A DNA stretch of 64,000 nucleotides from Synechocystis sp. PCC 7338 (GCF_018282115.1 NZ_CP054306.1:3581488-3645487), one strand, 5' to 3'. Positions 34,371 to 44,534 are shown, counted from the stretch's first letter. Made by a program: numbers and translations. Notes: generated by a model not told the origin, from the letters alone.

Positions 34371-36183
34371 ATGAGTCTTTGCATTAATCCCTATTGTGAA
34401 AAAGCAAAAAAGCAGGAAGATCAAGGTCTGAGTTTGTTTTGTACAAGCTGTGGCTCAAACTTGCTAATCAATGACCTCTACCGCGTGATGGAACATCTGG
34501 GCAGTGGAGGCTTTGGGACAACTTATCTTGTGGATGACTGTGGCACGTAATAAGGTTCTAAAAATTCTCCACAATGACGACCCAAAGGCAATTGCCTTAT
34601 TTGACCAAGAAGCCTTAGTCTTACAAAACTTAGACAATCCAGGCATTCCCAAGGTAGAACCTGGGGGAAGATTTGATTATTTCCCACGGGGAAATCAGAA
34701 ACCATTGCGCTGTTTGGTGATGGAATATATCGAAGGAGAAACAATTGAAGGCTATTTGGCAAAAAATAATTATCGACCGATTTCTGAACGGGCAGCCGTG
34801 CGTTGGTTACAACAATTGATGGAAATTTTGCTGTTAATTCACAGTGCGAACTATTTTCACCGGGATATTAAACCAGCCAATGTGATGTTAAGAGCATCTG
34901 GTCAAATTGCTTTAATTGACTTTGGTACTGCCAGAGAAGAAACCGAAACTTATTTTAAAAAACTGCAAGGAAGTGGCGGTACTATTGCCATCGTATCCAA
35001 AGGCTATACCCCTGATGAACAAGCTAATGGCAAAGCTGAATACCGCTCGGATTTTTTTGCCTTGGGGAGAACTTTTGTGTTTTTACTAACAGGAAAAACT
35101 CCAGACCAGTTTCAAGACAGTTTAAAGAAAGGATTAATTTGGCAACAAGAAGCTCAAGGTTATCGGCAAGAATTACGAGATTTAATTGATGAATTAATGC
35201 GACCTGATATCAACGAACGTCCAATTAATGCCCAGGTAGTATTGGATAGGTTAAAGCCTTTGGCTGCTTTTTATAAGACTCAGGCAACAATTAAAGTTCT
35301 ACCGCCACAAACTACTACACCAACATTAACACAAACGACAGGTTCAGGAATTTCGACAACAAGGCGCAATGTTATTTTAGGTAGTTTAGGACTTGTTGGT
35401 CTCTCAGGTCTAGCAATTGTTTCTCAAAAAAAGCTTGATATTTTTTCTGCAAATGTCAAAAACTTTACTGAAATATTACCCGGTGATGTTCCGTTGGAAA
35501 TGATAGGCATACCTGCGGGAGAATTTATTATGGGATCGCCTGATTCTGATCCCGATGCCGATTCTAATGAAAAACCCGCTCACTTAGTCACATTAAAATC
35601 TTTTGCTATTGGCAAATATCCCATTACACGCCAACAGTGGTTAGCCATAACAGGATTAAATCTACGAAAAGATTTGTCCTATTTTTTTGATTTTCCTAAT
35701 CATCCGATGGAGTGGATTGATTTTAGCAATGCCCAAAATTTCTGTCAAAAACTAGGAGCTTTAACAGGAAAATATTATGGTCTGCCAAGTGAATCCCAGT
35801 AGGAATATGCTTGCCGTGCTGGAACGGAATCTCGCTTTTACTGGGGAGATAACCCAGAGGAAATTATTAGTCACGCTTGGTTCGTAGATAATTCCGATGG
35901 GAGGTCCAATGAAGTTGGCCAAAAAATTCCTAATGCTTGGGGACTTTACGATATGGCAGGTAATGTTTGGGAGTGGTGTTCCGACGGGTGGCATGACGAT
36001 TATAGAGGAGCACCAATAGACGGAAGTTCATGGGACGATAATTTAGAAAATAGTAAATATTTCCCTTGTCGAGGTGGATCGTGGGATAACCGTCCGTTAG
36101 ATTGTCGTTCTAGCCGCCGCATAGCCCTTGATAAAGAGTTTGCGAGTTCAAACGTCGGGTTACGAGTCGTTTATGCTGTTTAA
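34371..36183 (+). pseudogene. Zinc-ribbon Ser/Thr kinase fused to FGE/sulfatase-modifying domain, decayed
   Basis: ATG 34371 starts a cyanobacterial-type zinc ribbon (CINPYC, then FCTSCGSNLL) and the kinase glycine loop GSGGFGTTY. An extra T near 34550 shifts the frame to a stop. The next frame continues with VLKIL (the Lys), FHRDIKPANVM, LIDFGTARE and a membrane segment (NVILGSLGLVGLSGLAIV). The FGE domain starts near LEMIGIPAGEFIMGSPD. TAG at 35800-35802 replaces Trp in LPSESQ-W-EYACRAG, and the domain then resumes (YDMAGNVWEWCSDGWH, CRGGSWDNRPLDCRSS) to 36183. Two lesions in about 603 codons show a recent pseudogene. Confidence 0.83.
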
Positions 36184-36260
36184 TTATTTTTAGTAATTTC
36201 AATAGGAGTAAGGCTTTGAGATTTTTCTTTATAAATTGACTGGACAAAATTGTCTGTTTC

Positions 36261-36818
36261 TCACACAAAAATATCTGCAACCTGTAGGCTCCAATTTGGA
36301 AAAAGGGACGAAGTTAATTGGTCTTCAGAAAATAGAGTTAAAACCAGTTCCAAGCGGGCTGACGATCGCCGATAAATTTCCACTTTTTGTTGCTGCCAAT
36401 CCACAATCCAATATTCTTCAACCCCCACCCTTGAGTAGAGTTTCAACTTCACCTGGCGATCCCTAGCAATATCCTGGTTCTTTTGGGAAAGCACTTCCAC
36501 GATCAGTTCCGGGGCAGTGATGAGATGGCCAGCTTCATCCACATAAGAGCTAAGTTTTTCCTGGCTAATCCAAACCAAATCGGGAATGACATTATCGTCG
36601 CTAGCAAAAATTAACCCCGGCGTTTGCAAAACTTCCCCCGTTCGACCATGAGCATCTTTGGAGGGTAAAGCCTGGCACAGCCTAGTGAGAACTTTTTGGT
36701 GTTTCCAGTGGGGCGCTCGGGTCACGTAAAGATTTCCATCAATAATTTCATGGCGATCGCCATTGTCGGGAAAAAATTCCAGGTCTGCGATTGTCCAACG
36801 GGGCTTGGCGGCAGTCAT
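36261..36818 (-). CDS. Uma2 (DUF820) family putative endonuclease
   Basis: A 185-residue second Uma2 protein on the opposite strand. Conserved segments are HEIIDGNLYVTRAPHWKHQ near residue 23, VIPDLVWIS near 77, APELIVEVLSQKNQDIARDR near 101, and VEEYWIVDWQQQKVEIY near 132. It has no Glu-rich tail. It lies just downstream of the kinase-FGE pseudogene and faces it; that pseudogene is therefore bracketed by two Uma2 genes. The biochemical role of the family is unproven. Confidence 0.86.
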   Translation of the reverse strand: MTAAKPRWTIADLEFFPDNGDRHEIIDGNLYVTRAPHWKHQKVLTRLCQALPSKDAHGRTGEVLQTPGLIFASDDNVIPDLVWISQEKLSSYVDEAGHLITAPELIVEVLSQKNQDIARDRQVKLKLYSRVGVEEYWIVDWQQQKVEIYRRSSARLELVLTLFSEDQLTSSLFPNWSLQVADIFV

Positions 36819-36955
36819 CGAGTTTTCACCTCGGTGGGCTTTGACTTTAGCTCCATTCTAATCACGCTGCCCAAGATTAACTGGCCACTAACCGGTCTTA
36901 GTTCCTAGGCAAATTGTTTAAGGTGGAGTAAAAAGGAACGCGATTAATCGGCCTT

Positions 36956-38194
36956 ATGTTTATTCCATTTCTGTTCAAGCTTACCCTCCCCCTGGCCAGT
37001 GGCATTGCCCTCTCAAGCTGTGGAGTATTTTCCCAAGCTGATCTTGTAAACACTGAAGCAGGTCAAACTTCCTCCAGGCCGACTAATTCGATGGAGGTGG
37101 CCCAAACTCCCCCAAAAGAAATTAAAGCTGTGCCGATAATCAGCGGTTTGGAACATCCCTGGGGTATGGCTTGGTTACCCAATGGCGACATTTTAATCAC
37201 CGAAAGGCCGGGACGACTCCGCATTATCCGTAATGGTGTCTTAGATCCAGAGGCGATCGGCGGGGTAGAAGAAGTTGCCACCGTCTCTGCCCAACAACTA
37301 TTTGCTTCCCAACAGGGAGGTTTACTGGACATTGCCCTGCACCCCCGTTTTGCAGAAAATCGCTTCGTCTATTTCACCTACTCCCACGGTACTCAGCAGG
37401 CCAATCGCACCAGGGTAGCCAGGGCGGTTTTTGACGGAGAAAAACTGACGGATTGGCAAATCATTTTTGAAGTAGGACAAACCAAATCCGGCGGCCAGCA
37501 TTTTGGCTCCCGGTTAACTTGGTTGCCGGACGAAACCCTACTAGTTTCCATTGGTGATGGTGGCAATCCCCCTGTGCAACTGGAGGGAGACTTTATCCGC
37601 CAACAGGCCCAAAACCTGGCTAGTCACCTCGGCAAGGTAATTCGCATCAATGATGATGGCACCATACCCGCCGATAATCCCTTTGGAGATAATCCCGAAG
37701 CGGCCCCGGAAATTTGGAGTTATGGCCATCGCAATATCCAAGGCATGGCCTATGATCCCATTACCCAACAGGTCTGGGCTACGGAGCATGGTTCTAGGGG
37801 CGGGGATGAACTGAATTTAATTCAAAAGGGAGAAAATTACGGTTGGCCAGTGGTGTCCTTCAGCAAGGAATACAGTACGGGTCAGCCCGTTGCCCCCGTC
37901 ACATCTCGCCCTGATATGGTAGATCCCCTCCAGGTTTGGACTCCGGCCATTGCCCCTTCCGGTTTAGCCATTTATCGTGGCGATCGCCATCCCGAGTGGC
38001 AGGGCACCATTTTTGCTGGCGGTTTAGTGGACAGGGGCGTTCGCCATTTACGGGTTGGGGAAAATAACGAAATTATTAGCGAAACCACCATTACCATCGG
38101 CGACAGGGTGAGGGATATTCGCCAAGGCCCCGATGGCCATGTTTATGTTTTAACCGATAACAATAACGGGCAGTTGCTACGATTGGAATCGTGA
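36956..38194 (+). CDS. PQQ-type soluble sugar (glucose) dehydrogenase, lipoprotein
   Basis: A 412-residue six-bladed beta-propeller of the GDH-B/Yli family oxidising aldose sugars. A lipoprotein signal with lipobox ALSSC (Cys near 22) predicts anchoring to the membrane facing the periplasm. Blade motifs: LEHPWGMAWLPNGDILITERPG near 65, GGLLDIALHPRF near 122, GGQHFGSRLTWLPDETLLVS near 180, YGHRNIQGMAYDP near 250 and the terminal QGPDGHVYVLTDNNNG. Family members use PQQ and calcium, but whether this organism makes PQQ is not visible. ATG at 36956 begins the signal peptide. Confidence 0.87.
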   Translation: MFIPFLFKLTLPLASGIALSSCGVFSQADLVNTEAGQTSSRPTNSMEVAQTPPKEIKAVPIISGLEHPWGMAWLPNGDILITERPGRLRIIRNGVLDPEAIGGVEEVATVSAQQLFASQQGGLLDIALHPRFAENRFVYFTYSHGTQQANRTRVARAVFDGEKLTDWQIIFEVGQTKSGGQHFGSRLTWLPDETLLVSIGDGGNPPVQLEGDFIRQQAQNLASHLGKVIRINDDGTIPADNPFGDNPEAAPEIWSYGHRNIQGMAYDPITQQVWATEHGSRGGDELNLIQKGENYGWPVVSFSKEYSTGQPVAPVTSRPDMVDPLQVWTPAIAPSGLAIYRGDRHPEWQGTIFAGGLVDRGVRHLRVGENNEIISETTITIGDRVRDIRQGPDGHVYVLTDNNNGQLLRLES

Positions 38195-38500
38195 ATCGAC
38201 CGACCAAAGCCCCCCACAATAATCTAATTTCCCACCAAAAAACCATCCGCTCCCCCAAAGGCTGGATTGCAGCGATTCGGGAGAGCGGTCTAGGGGGTCA
38301 GTTCGGTCGAAACCTGACTGCCGGAAGGAACTTTAAATGTAGCTAATTCGGGTTGTGGGGAATAGTTACTCTAAAGAACGGCCCCGGCACACAGCCGGCT
38401 AACTTCAACCAAACGACCCATGCACATACTACTTTCTACCATGGGCATCACCTCCTGTATTCCTTAATGGTACTGACTTAAAGGGTGGACTCCTCCCAAG
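38195..38500. other. Structured convergent spacer between sugar dehydrogenase and cobB
   Basis: Several inverted repeats occur: CCGCTCCCCC at about 38248 against GGGAGAGCGG at about 38279, GTCAG/CTGAC around 38298-38318, and CCGGC-ACACA-GCCGG around 38384-38398. None is followed by a clear T-run. They may act as transcription ends for the two converging genes. A possible 23-codon gene lies at 38371-38442. Confidence 0.4.
38371..38442 (-). CDS. Candidate 23-residue small protein with ideal Shine-Dalgarno
   Basis: On the minus strand AGGAGGTGAT lies 5-6 bases before ATG 38442, a near-perfect match to the anti-Shine-Dalgarno and unusually strong for this window. The peptide MVESSMCMGRLVEVSRLCAGAVL would be 23 residues with two Cys and three Met. 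It lies about 60 bp beyond cobB on the upstream side. No family was recognised. Coding is inferred from the ribosome-binding site only. Confidence 0.35.
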   Translation of the reverse strand: MVESSMCMGRLVEVSRLCAGAVL

Positions 38501-39877
38501 TTAGCTCAACTTTTTTTGAAAGGCAAGGCAAGTAGCTAAAAATTTTTCCACCGGGGAAATTTGACTGCCCCAATGGAGGTGGAGATAGGAAGCCTGAACA
38601 GGGCCCAAACACCAGCCATCCATTGTCCCCTGGTCAATGGCCAGGAGCCCCCGCTGGCGGTATAGAGCTTGGTCAGGGAGTTCCGTCATCTGGGAACGGT
38701 GAAATTCATGGCCTCGCAGGGGGGCTGTTGGCCACAACCAACTGTGGGAATTGACCACCTGGGCTTGGCGGTATCCGAGACTGAGTTTGCCCCCCATGGT
38801 GACAGCGGTGGGGAGAATGCCTAACATGGGAAAAGTTTGCCTGGTAAAGTCCGTAATGGCTTGGCTGAGATACATCAAACCGCCGCATTCCCCATACACC
38901 GGTAGTCCTTGGTTAATTAGTTGCTTGAACTGATTTTTTAACGACTGATTATGGCTGAGAGTTTCTGCAAACAGTTCGGGAAAACCACCCCCCAGGTAGA
39001 CCCCATCGATCGCCGGAGGAAGTTGGGGATCTTCTAGGGGGCTAAAGGGAATCAGTTCAAAGCCGCAGTGGCTCAGTAAATCCAAGTTATCGGCGTAGTA
39101 AAAGTTAAACGCTTGATCCTGGGCGATCGCCAAGTGGACTTGGGGTAGTCGGGCGGGAATGTTAAATAAACTAGGGGGGGCAGATAAATTGCTGGATGTT
39201 GCCAGTAGCGGCAGCAGTTTGGGCCAGTCCAATTGCTGGGCGGCCAAATGGGTTAACTGGTCAAAATATTGCTGAATTTGCGGCAATTCGCCACAGGGCA
39301 CCAACCCCAAATGGCGATCGGGCAAAGTTAAATCCTGCTGACGGAAAAATACCCCCAGAATAGGGATATCCAACGGTGCCAACGCAATTTTGAGTAATTC
39401 TAAATGGCGATCGCCTCCCACCCGATTCAAAATTACTCCGGCTAAGGTAATCTCCGGTTGCCAATGGCGATAACCCTGGACAATGGCGGCGATGGAGCCG
39501 GATAAACGTTGACAATCCACCACAAAAATTACGGGCAACTCCAGCAACCTGGCAATGTGGGCAGTGGAAGCATAGTCCCCCATGCCTTGGTAGGGTACGC
39601 CGTCAAATAGCCCCATTACCCCTTCAATCAAACTGTAGGGAGTGCTTTGGCTGTGGTAGCGGAAGCAATCTTTGACATAACTTTCAGAAGTTAAAAAAGG
39701 ATCTAAGTTACGGCAGGGTCGCCCGGTAATTTGGCTGTGGAACATGGGGTCAATGTAGTCCGGCCCCACTTTGAAGGACTGCACCGTTAGTTTTTGTTGG
39801 GCTAAGTAGGCCAACATCGCTAAGGTAATGGTGGTTTTACCTGCGCCGCTTCTTTCCCCCGCAATAATCACTGTCAT
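38501..39877 (-). CDS. cobB: Cobyrinate a,c-diamide synthase
   Basis: A 458-residue CobB/CbiA enzyme that amidates the a and c side chains of cobyrinate with glutamine and ATP in corrin synthesis. The N-terminal dethiobiotin-synthetase-like P-loop is GERSGAGKTTITLAML near residue 7. The C-terminal glutamine amidotransferase has its nucleophile in PVYGECGGLMYL near 330 and the His in GHEFHRSQ near 390. The gene overlaps the preceding CobT-like gene by 4 bp (ATGA), so the two are translationally coupled. Confidence 0.93.
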   Translation of the reverse strand: MTVIIAGERSGAGKTTITLAMLAYLAQQKLTVQSFKVGPDYIDPMFHSQITGRPCRNLDPFLTSESYVKDCFRYHSQSTPYSLIEGVMGLFDGVPYQGMGDYASTAHIARLLELPVIFVVDCQRLSGSIAAIVQGYRHWQPEITLAGVILNRVGGDRHLELLKIALAPLDIPILGVFFRQQDLTLPDRHLGLVPCGELPQIQQYFDQLTHLAAQQLDWPKLLPLLATSSNLSAPPSLFNIPARLPQVHLAIAQDQAFNFYYADNLDLLSHCGFELIPFSPLEDPQLPPAIDGVYLGGGFPELFAETLSHNQSLKNQFKQLINQGLPVYGECGGLMYLSQAITDFTRQTFPMLGILPTAVTMGGKLSLGYRQAQVVNSHSWLWPTAPLRGHEFHRSQMTELPDQALYRQRGLLAIDQGTMDGWCLGPVQASYLHLHWGSQISPVEKFLATCLAFQKKLS

Positions 39878-40983
39878 TGTTGGGCGCTCCCCAGGGCTTG
39901 CCCCAGTTCCCGGGCAATTAAATTCTCAATGAGCCCTAGCAACTTTTCCTGATCCCAATTTTTATAAAGCTGGGCGGCGATCGCCATGGCTCCGGCCCCC
40001 ACCCCTTCTTTAACAAAACCCTGTTCATAGACCCGCAGTTGAGGATAGATGGAGGGTGCAAAACTGAGTTGGGGAGCTAACAAAACCACCGGAGAAAGCA
40101 AATTGGCCAGACCCACCGTATCACCACTGGCATCTTCACAGACCCATTTGGTTGTGCTCACCACCAGGCGGGAAAAATCCACCCTTAGATTTCTTTGCTG
40201 AGCTAGGGCTTGGATCAGGGCATATACCGCCAACATCTGGGTTCCCCCGGCCAACATCACCCCCGTACTATGGCTAGCGGCGATCGCCATCCCCGCCACC
40301 ACGATTTGCATCGGATCCCCAACGGCGGCCACCACAGCTATCGGCTCTTGAGCCGGAGCACAATGGTTCAACCCCTGGCGTACCAGAGCCAATTTTTGTT
40401 GATGGTTGCAATGGGGGTGACTGCTGTTGACTTTGCCTCCAGCGGCGATGCCTAGCCCCAACAGTACTCCTAGGGCCGTGGTAGTGCCCCCCACCACACA
40501 TTCGCTCAAAACTAGATAGCCATCGGCGTGGGCCCGGGCTAACTTTTCCCCCCACTGCAAACCCTGCTGAAAAAGATGCTCCACCATTGCCAACGGTAAC
40601 GCTTGCCCTGTGGAAAGACAGCGAGCCGGTTGCCCCCCCAGATCGATAGCAGATACGGACGGGGGAATAGGTAAACCGGAGTTAAACAAGTACACCGGTG
40701 TGCCGAGGGCATCCACCAACGCTTTGGTAATAAACACAGGGGAAACCCCAGAAATGAGGGGAGGTAAGGGATAGGTTGCCCCTGCCGTAGTGCCCTTAAT
40801 TAAAAATTCCGCATCGGCGATCGCCGTAAACTTCCGATCAGCGGGGGTTTTGCCGGCGGCGGAAATGCCCGGAATTAACCCAGTTTCGGTAAAGCCCAAC
40901 ACACAGACAAATGCCGGTGGACAATGACCATGGCGTTCTATCCAGGATAAAGCTTGGTCAGACTGGGTATAAACTGTCAACAT
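39874..40983 (-). CDS. CobT-like nicotinate-nucleotide phosphoribosyltransferase family protein
   Basis: A 369-residue protein of the group related to nicotinate-nucleotide:dimethylbenzimidazole phosphoribosyltransferase. Recognisable stretches are GGTTTALGVLLGLGIAAGGKVNSSHPHCNHQQK (residues about 170-205, cited by its parts) and GDPMQIVVAGMAIAAS. The reading frame is open to 41241, but ATG 40983 (MLTVYTQSDQALSWIERHG) avoids overlap with the divergent acyl-ACP synthetase gene and fits the family. Coupling to cobB supports a role in assembling the nucleotide loop of cobamides; the true substrate is not established. Confidence 0.82.
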   Translation of the reverse strand: MLTVYTQSDQALSWIERHGHCPPAFVCVLGFTETGLIPGISAAGKTPADRKFTAIADAEFLIKGTTAGATYPLPPLISGVSPVFITKALVDALGTPVYLFNSGLPIPPSVSAIDLGGQPARCLSTGQALPLAMVEHLFQQGLQWGEKLARAHADGYLVLSECVVGGTTTALGVLLGLGIAAGGKVNSSHPHCNHQQKLALVRQGLNHCAPAQEPIAVVAAVGDPMQIVVAGMAIAASHSTGVMLAGGTQMLAVYALIQALAQQRNLRVDFSRLVVSTTKWVCEDASGDTVGLANLLSPVVLLAPQLSFAPSIYPQLRVYEQGFVKEGVGAGAMAIAAQLYKNWDQEKLLGLIENLIARELGQALGSAQQ

Positions 40984-41106
40984 ATTGCTGTAAAAGTGGG
41001 CCCAATGCGGAAAATCAAGGTCAAATACATTGAATAGATTTAAATTGTCCTTCTTTAGCCTCTCTAGCCTTAAAAATAAAGATTTCTCCCTTGTTTCTAT
41101 CTGATC

Positions 41107-43017
41107 ATGGTTGCGCCAATTAACTACGACTCCATCCACTGCCTGGCGGAAATCTGGGCCATCACCGGGGAAAATTTTGCCGACATTGTGGCCCTTAATG
41201 ATCGCCACAGTGATTCCCCCGTCGCCCTGACCTACGCCCAATTGCGGGACAAAATCCAGACCTTTGCCGCTGGCTTACAGGATTTAGGGGTTACTCCCCA
41301 TCAACACCTAGCTATCTTCGCCGACAATAGCCCCCGGTGGTTTATCGCCGACCAAGGCAGTATGTTGGCCGGAGCCGTCAACGCCGTCCGTTCCGCCCAA
41401 GCCGATCGCCAGGAATTGCTCTACATTCTGGCAGATAGCAACAGCCGCACCCTGATCGTGGAAAATCGGCAAACTCTGACCAAACTAGCCCTGGACAGCG
41501 AAAAGGTTGACCTTGACTTGATTATCCTACTCTCCGACGAAGCGGTGGACCAGGACAGCGCCATTCCTCAATATAACTTTGCCCAGGTCATGGCCCAAGG
41601 AGAGGGAAAAATCCCTACCCCAGTTCCCCGCCAAGAAGAGGATTTAGCCACCCTGATCTACACTTCCGGCACCACAGGACAACCCAAAGGGGTCATGCTC
41701 AGCCACGGCAATTTATTACACCAAGTACGGGAATTGGATTCGGTGATTATTCCTCGAGCCGGCGACCAAGTGTTGAGTATTTTGCCCTGTTGGCATTCCC
41801 TAGAAAGAAGCGCCGAATATTTTCTTCTCTCCCGGGGCTGTACGTTGAACTACACTAGCATTCGCCATTTCAAAAATGATGTGAAGCAGATTAAACCCCA
41901 TCACATTGTCGGAGTGCCCCGGCTCTGGGAATCCCTCTACGAAGGGGTGCAAAAAAACTTCCGGGAAAAGTCCCCTGGGCAACAAAAGCTAATTAATTTC
42001 TTTTTCGGCATTTCCCACCAGTATATTCTGGCCAAACGCATTGCCAATAACCTGAGCTTGAACCATCTCCACGCTTCGGCGATCGCCCGATGGGTAGCCC
42101 GTTGCCAAGTCTTGGTGCTCAGTCCTTTGCACTACCTGGGGGACAAAATTGTTTACCACAAAGTCCGGCAGGCCGCCGGGGGCAGACTGGAAACCCTCAT
42201 TTCTGGAGGGGGAGCCCTGGCTAGACATTTGGACGATTTTTATGAAATCACCGGTATTCCCGTCCTGGTGGGCTATGGTCTGACGGAAACGGCCCCCGTT
42301 ACCAATGCCAGGGTACACAAACACAATCTGCGTTACTCCTCCGGCCGCCCTGTGCCTTTAACGGAAATCCGCATTGTTGATCCGGAAACTAAACGGGACC
42401 TCCCCCCCGAAACCCAGGGACTAGTTTTGATCCGGGGCCCCCAAGTGATGCAGGGCTATTACAACAAACCGGAGGCCACTGCCAAAGTGTTAGACCCAGA
42501 GGGCTGGTTCAACAGCGGGGATTTGGGCTGGGTAACGCCCCAAAACGATTTGATTCTCACCGGTCGGGCCAAGGACACCATTGTGCTCAGTAACGGGGAA
42601 AACATTGAACCCCAACCCATTGAGGATGCTTGTTTACGCAGTGCCTACATCGACCAAATTATGTTGGTGGGACAGGATCAAAAATTCCTAGGGGCTTTAA
42701 TTGTGCCCAACTTTGATGCGTTGCAAAAGTGGGCTGAGTCCAAAAATTTACAAATCACTCTGCCGGAACCATCGGCTAGCAATGAAGCCATACAAGCCAG
42801 CGGTTTGTATGACCCCCAGGTGGTGGGATTAATACGGTCGGAACTGCAACGGGAAGTTCGCGATCGCCCTGGGTATCGAGCCGATGACCAAATTAAGGAT
42901 TTTCGTTTCGTCCCGGCACCATTTTCCTTGGAAAACGGCATGATGACCCAAACCTTGAAGCTCAAACGAGCGATGGTAACCCAAACCTATAAACATTTAA
43001 TTGACGAAATGTTTTAA
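41107..43017 (+). CDS. aas: Acyl-ACP synthetase / long-chain fatty acyl ligase (AAS)
   Basis: A 636-residue AMP-forming enzyme that recycles free fatty acids onto acyl carrier protein or CoA. P-loop YTSGTTGQPKGVMLSHG is near residue 182, the adenylate motif GYGLTETAPV near 390, the hinge Asp in WFNSGDLGWV near 465, and the catalytic Lys in GMMTQTLKLKR near the C terminus. The length and the insertion between 240 and 370 are typical of cyanobacterial AAS. ATG 41107 starts 123 bp from the divergent cobT-like gene. The product is expected to associate with membranes. Confidence 0.93.
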   Translation: MVAPINYDSIHCLAEIWAITGENFADIVALNDRHSDSPVALTYAQLRDKIQTFAAGLQDLGVTPHQHLAIFADNSPRWFIADQGSMLAGAVNAVRSAQADRQELLYILADSNSRTLIVENRQTLTKLALDSEKVDLDLIILLSDEAVDQDSAIPQYNFAQVMAQGEGKIPTPVPRQEEDLATLIYTSGTTGQPKGVMLSHGNLLHQVRELDSVIIPRAGDQVLSILPCWHSLERSAEYFLLSRGCTLNYTSIRHFKNDVKQIKPHHIVGVPRLWESLYEGVQKNFREKSPGQQKLINFFFGISHQYILAKRIANNLSLNHLHASAIARWVARCQVLVLSPLHYLGDKIVYHKVRQAAGGRLETLISGGGALARHLDDFYEITGIPVLVGYGLTETAPVTNARVHKHNLRYSSGRPVPLTEIRIVDPETKRDLPPETQGLVLIRGPQVMQGYYNKPEATAKVLDPEGWFNSGDLGWVTPQNDLILTGRAKDTIVLSNGENIEPQPIEDACLRSAYIDQIMLVGQDQKFLGALIVPNFDALQKWAESKNLQITLPEPSASNEAIQASGLYDPQVVGLIRSELQREVRDRPGYRADDQIKDFRFVPAPFSLENGMMTQTLKLKRAMVTQTYKHLIDEMF

Positions 43018-43159
43018 CACCGACATTGGGCTCCGGCCTCAGGTCAAATTCCAGGGCCCCTTAGAGGCGTTGCAGAAAGGGGGAAAACTCCAGCCTTGGT
43101 TGGTGAGTAAGCTTGCGGCAAGTTCGATAAGATATACACATCAATCTTGTGAAAACGCC

Positions 43160-44326
43160 ATGCAGGGAACCCTGAACGAAATTGATCTCCGGAGTATCCT
43201 GCGGCTCATTGCATTGGGCCAGCGGACGGGAGAACTTTTCGTTGAGGTTTATCCCCATCAGGGTCGTGGTCGGATTTTGCCCGACAAAGTAGGCTACTGG
43301 TTTCTCTTCTTTGTGGACGGCAAGTTGGTCTATGCCGCCGACCAAGACTGTGGCAAGTTGCTCCGCCTCCAAGACTATCTCCGCCACCATGACATTGCCA
43401 TTCCCCTGGGGGAAATGGAACTGGAAAGTCTAGCCCTGAACCACATTCCTGAATACGCCTGTTTATGGCAATTACTTTCCAAAAATATTCTCACTCCCCC
43501 CCAAGCCCACCGCATTGTTTTGGGCATGGTGCAGGAGGTGTTGTTTGATGTGCTGAGTTTACGCCAGGGAAATTTTGTCTTCGCCTTAGGTTCTGCCCTA
43601 GAGCCGGCCCTCACTTCCTTTCCCGTCACTCCCCTATTGGCCCAGGCAGGGCAACAAATCCAAGCTTGGAAGCAGTTATATTTACGCATCCAGTCCCCCG
43701 ACCAACCAGTGGCGATCGCCAAGGATCCGGCCCTGGCCAACAAAATACCGGCCAAATTTGCCCAGCATTTCCGCAGTTGGACCGATGAGGCCATCCCCCT
43801 ACGGCAGATCTCCCGCTACCTACAAAAAAATCTGCCCGCCATTGCCCATGGCCTCTACCCCTACATCGAATCAGGGGCGATCGAAATATTTCCAGCCCAC
43901 GAATCCCACGGTGGGGCGGATCCAGCCTGGGAAACCTTGACAGACCATACCATCCATAAAGTTGTCTGCCTTGACGACGACTATGCCATCGGTAAACAAA
44001 TTGAACTTTTTTTGACCAGTCAAAACCCCAACTGTGAAGTGGTGGTGCTCCAGGATCCCCTGCAGGCCATGACCACCCTCTTGACTTTGCAACCTGACTT
44101 GATCCTCTGCGACATCACCATGCCCCACCTAGATGGCTATGAAATCTGTCGCATGATCCGCCATTCCCAGCACCTACGGGCCATTCCGATCATTATGCTC
44201 ACCGGCAAGGAAGCCTACCTCGACCGACTCTTAGCCCGGATGGCAGGGGCCACGGACTATTTGACTAAGCCCTTCACCCAACAAGAACTAATTTCATTAG
44301 TTGAATCCTACTGTAAAAAATCATGA
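43160..44326 (+). CDS. pilG: PatA/PilG-type response regulator
   Basis: A 388-residue PatA-family regulator. The N-terminal DUF4388/PATAN domain starts at MQGTLNEIDLRSILRLIALGQRTGEL. The C-terminal receiver domain begins near residue 268 (KVVCLDDDYAIGKQIELFL), with the phospho-acceptor in LILCDITMPHLDGYEI near 317 and the Lys in TDYLTKPF. ATG 43160 is chosen because the longer frame back to 43001 overlaps aas and has no family resemblance. It heads a pilus chemosensory operon (Tax3/pilGHIJ type), which in Synechocystis controls type IV pilus assembly and motility. Confidence 0.88.
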   Translation: MQGTLNEIDLRSILRLIALGQRTGELFVEVYPHQGRGRILPDKVGYWFLFFVDGKLVYAADQDCGKLLRLQDYLRHHDIAIPLGEMELESLALNHIPEYACLWQLLSKNILTPPQAHRIVLGMVQEVLFDVLSLRQGNFVFALGSALEPALTSFPVTPLLAQAGQQIQAWKQLYLRIQSPDQPVAIAKDPALANKIPAKFAQHFRSWTDEAIPLRQISRYLQKNLPAIAHGLYPYIESGAIEIFPAHESHGGADPAWETLTDHTIHKVVCLDDDYAIGKQIELFLTSQNPNCEVVVLQDPLQAMTTLLTLQPDLILCDITMPHLDGYEICRMIRHSQHLRAIPIIMLTGKEAYLDRLLARMAGATDYLTKPFTQQELISLVESYCKKS

Positions 44327-44534
44327 TCCGTTGACCATTGTCCCCAGCCCCTATTCCCATCCCCCGTTACACCAATGATAATTTTGCGGTAAATTGTCAG
44401 CACCAATGGGCTCCCCAGCAAAAAATAATACTGACTGAATTGTTAAGGGAGCGACTATGATGGAAAATAAACCAGGCAGGATTCGCCAATTTGCTTCGGA
44501 TCCAGGTTTGCAGTGCCAAGCAGAAAGGACTTTT

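Noticed and set aside
41107-41241. Extended N terminus of the CobT-like gene overlapping aas
   Set aside because: The extra 86 residues have no family resemblance and would overlap the divergent aas coding start; ATG 40983 fits better.
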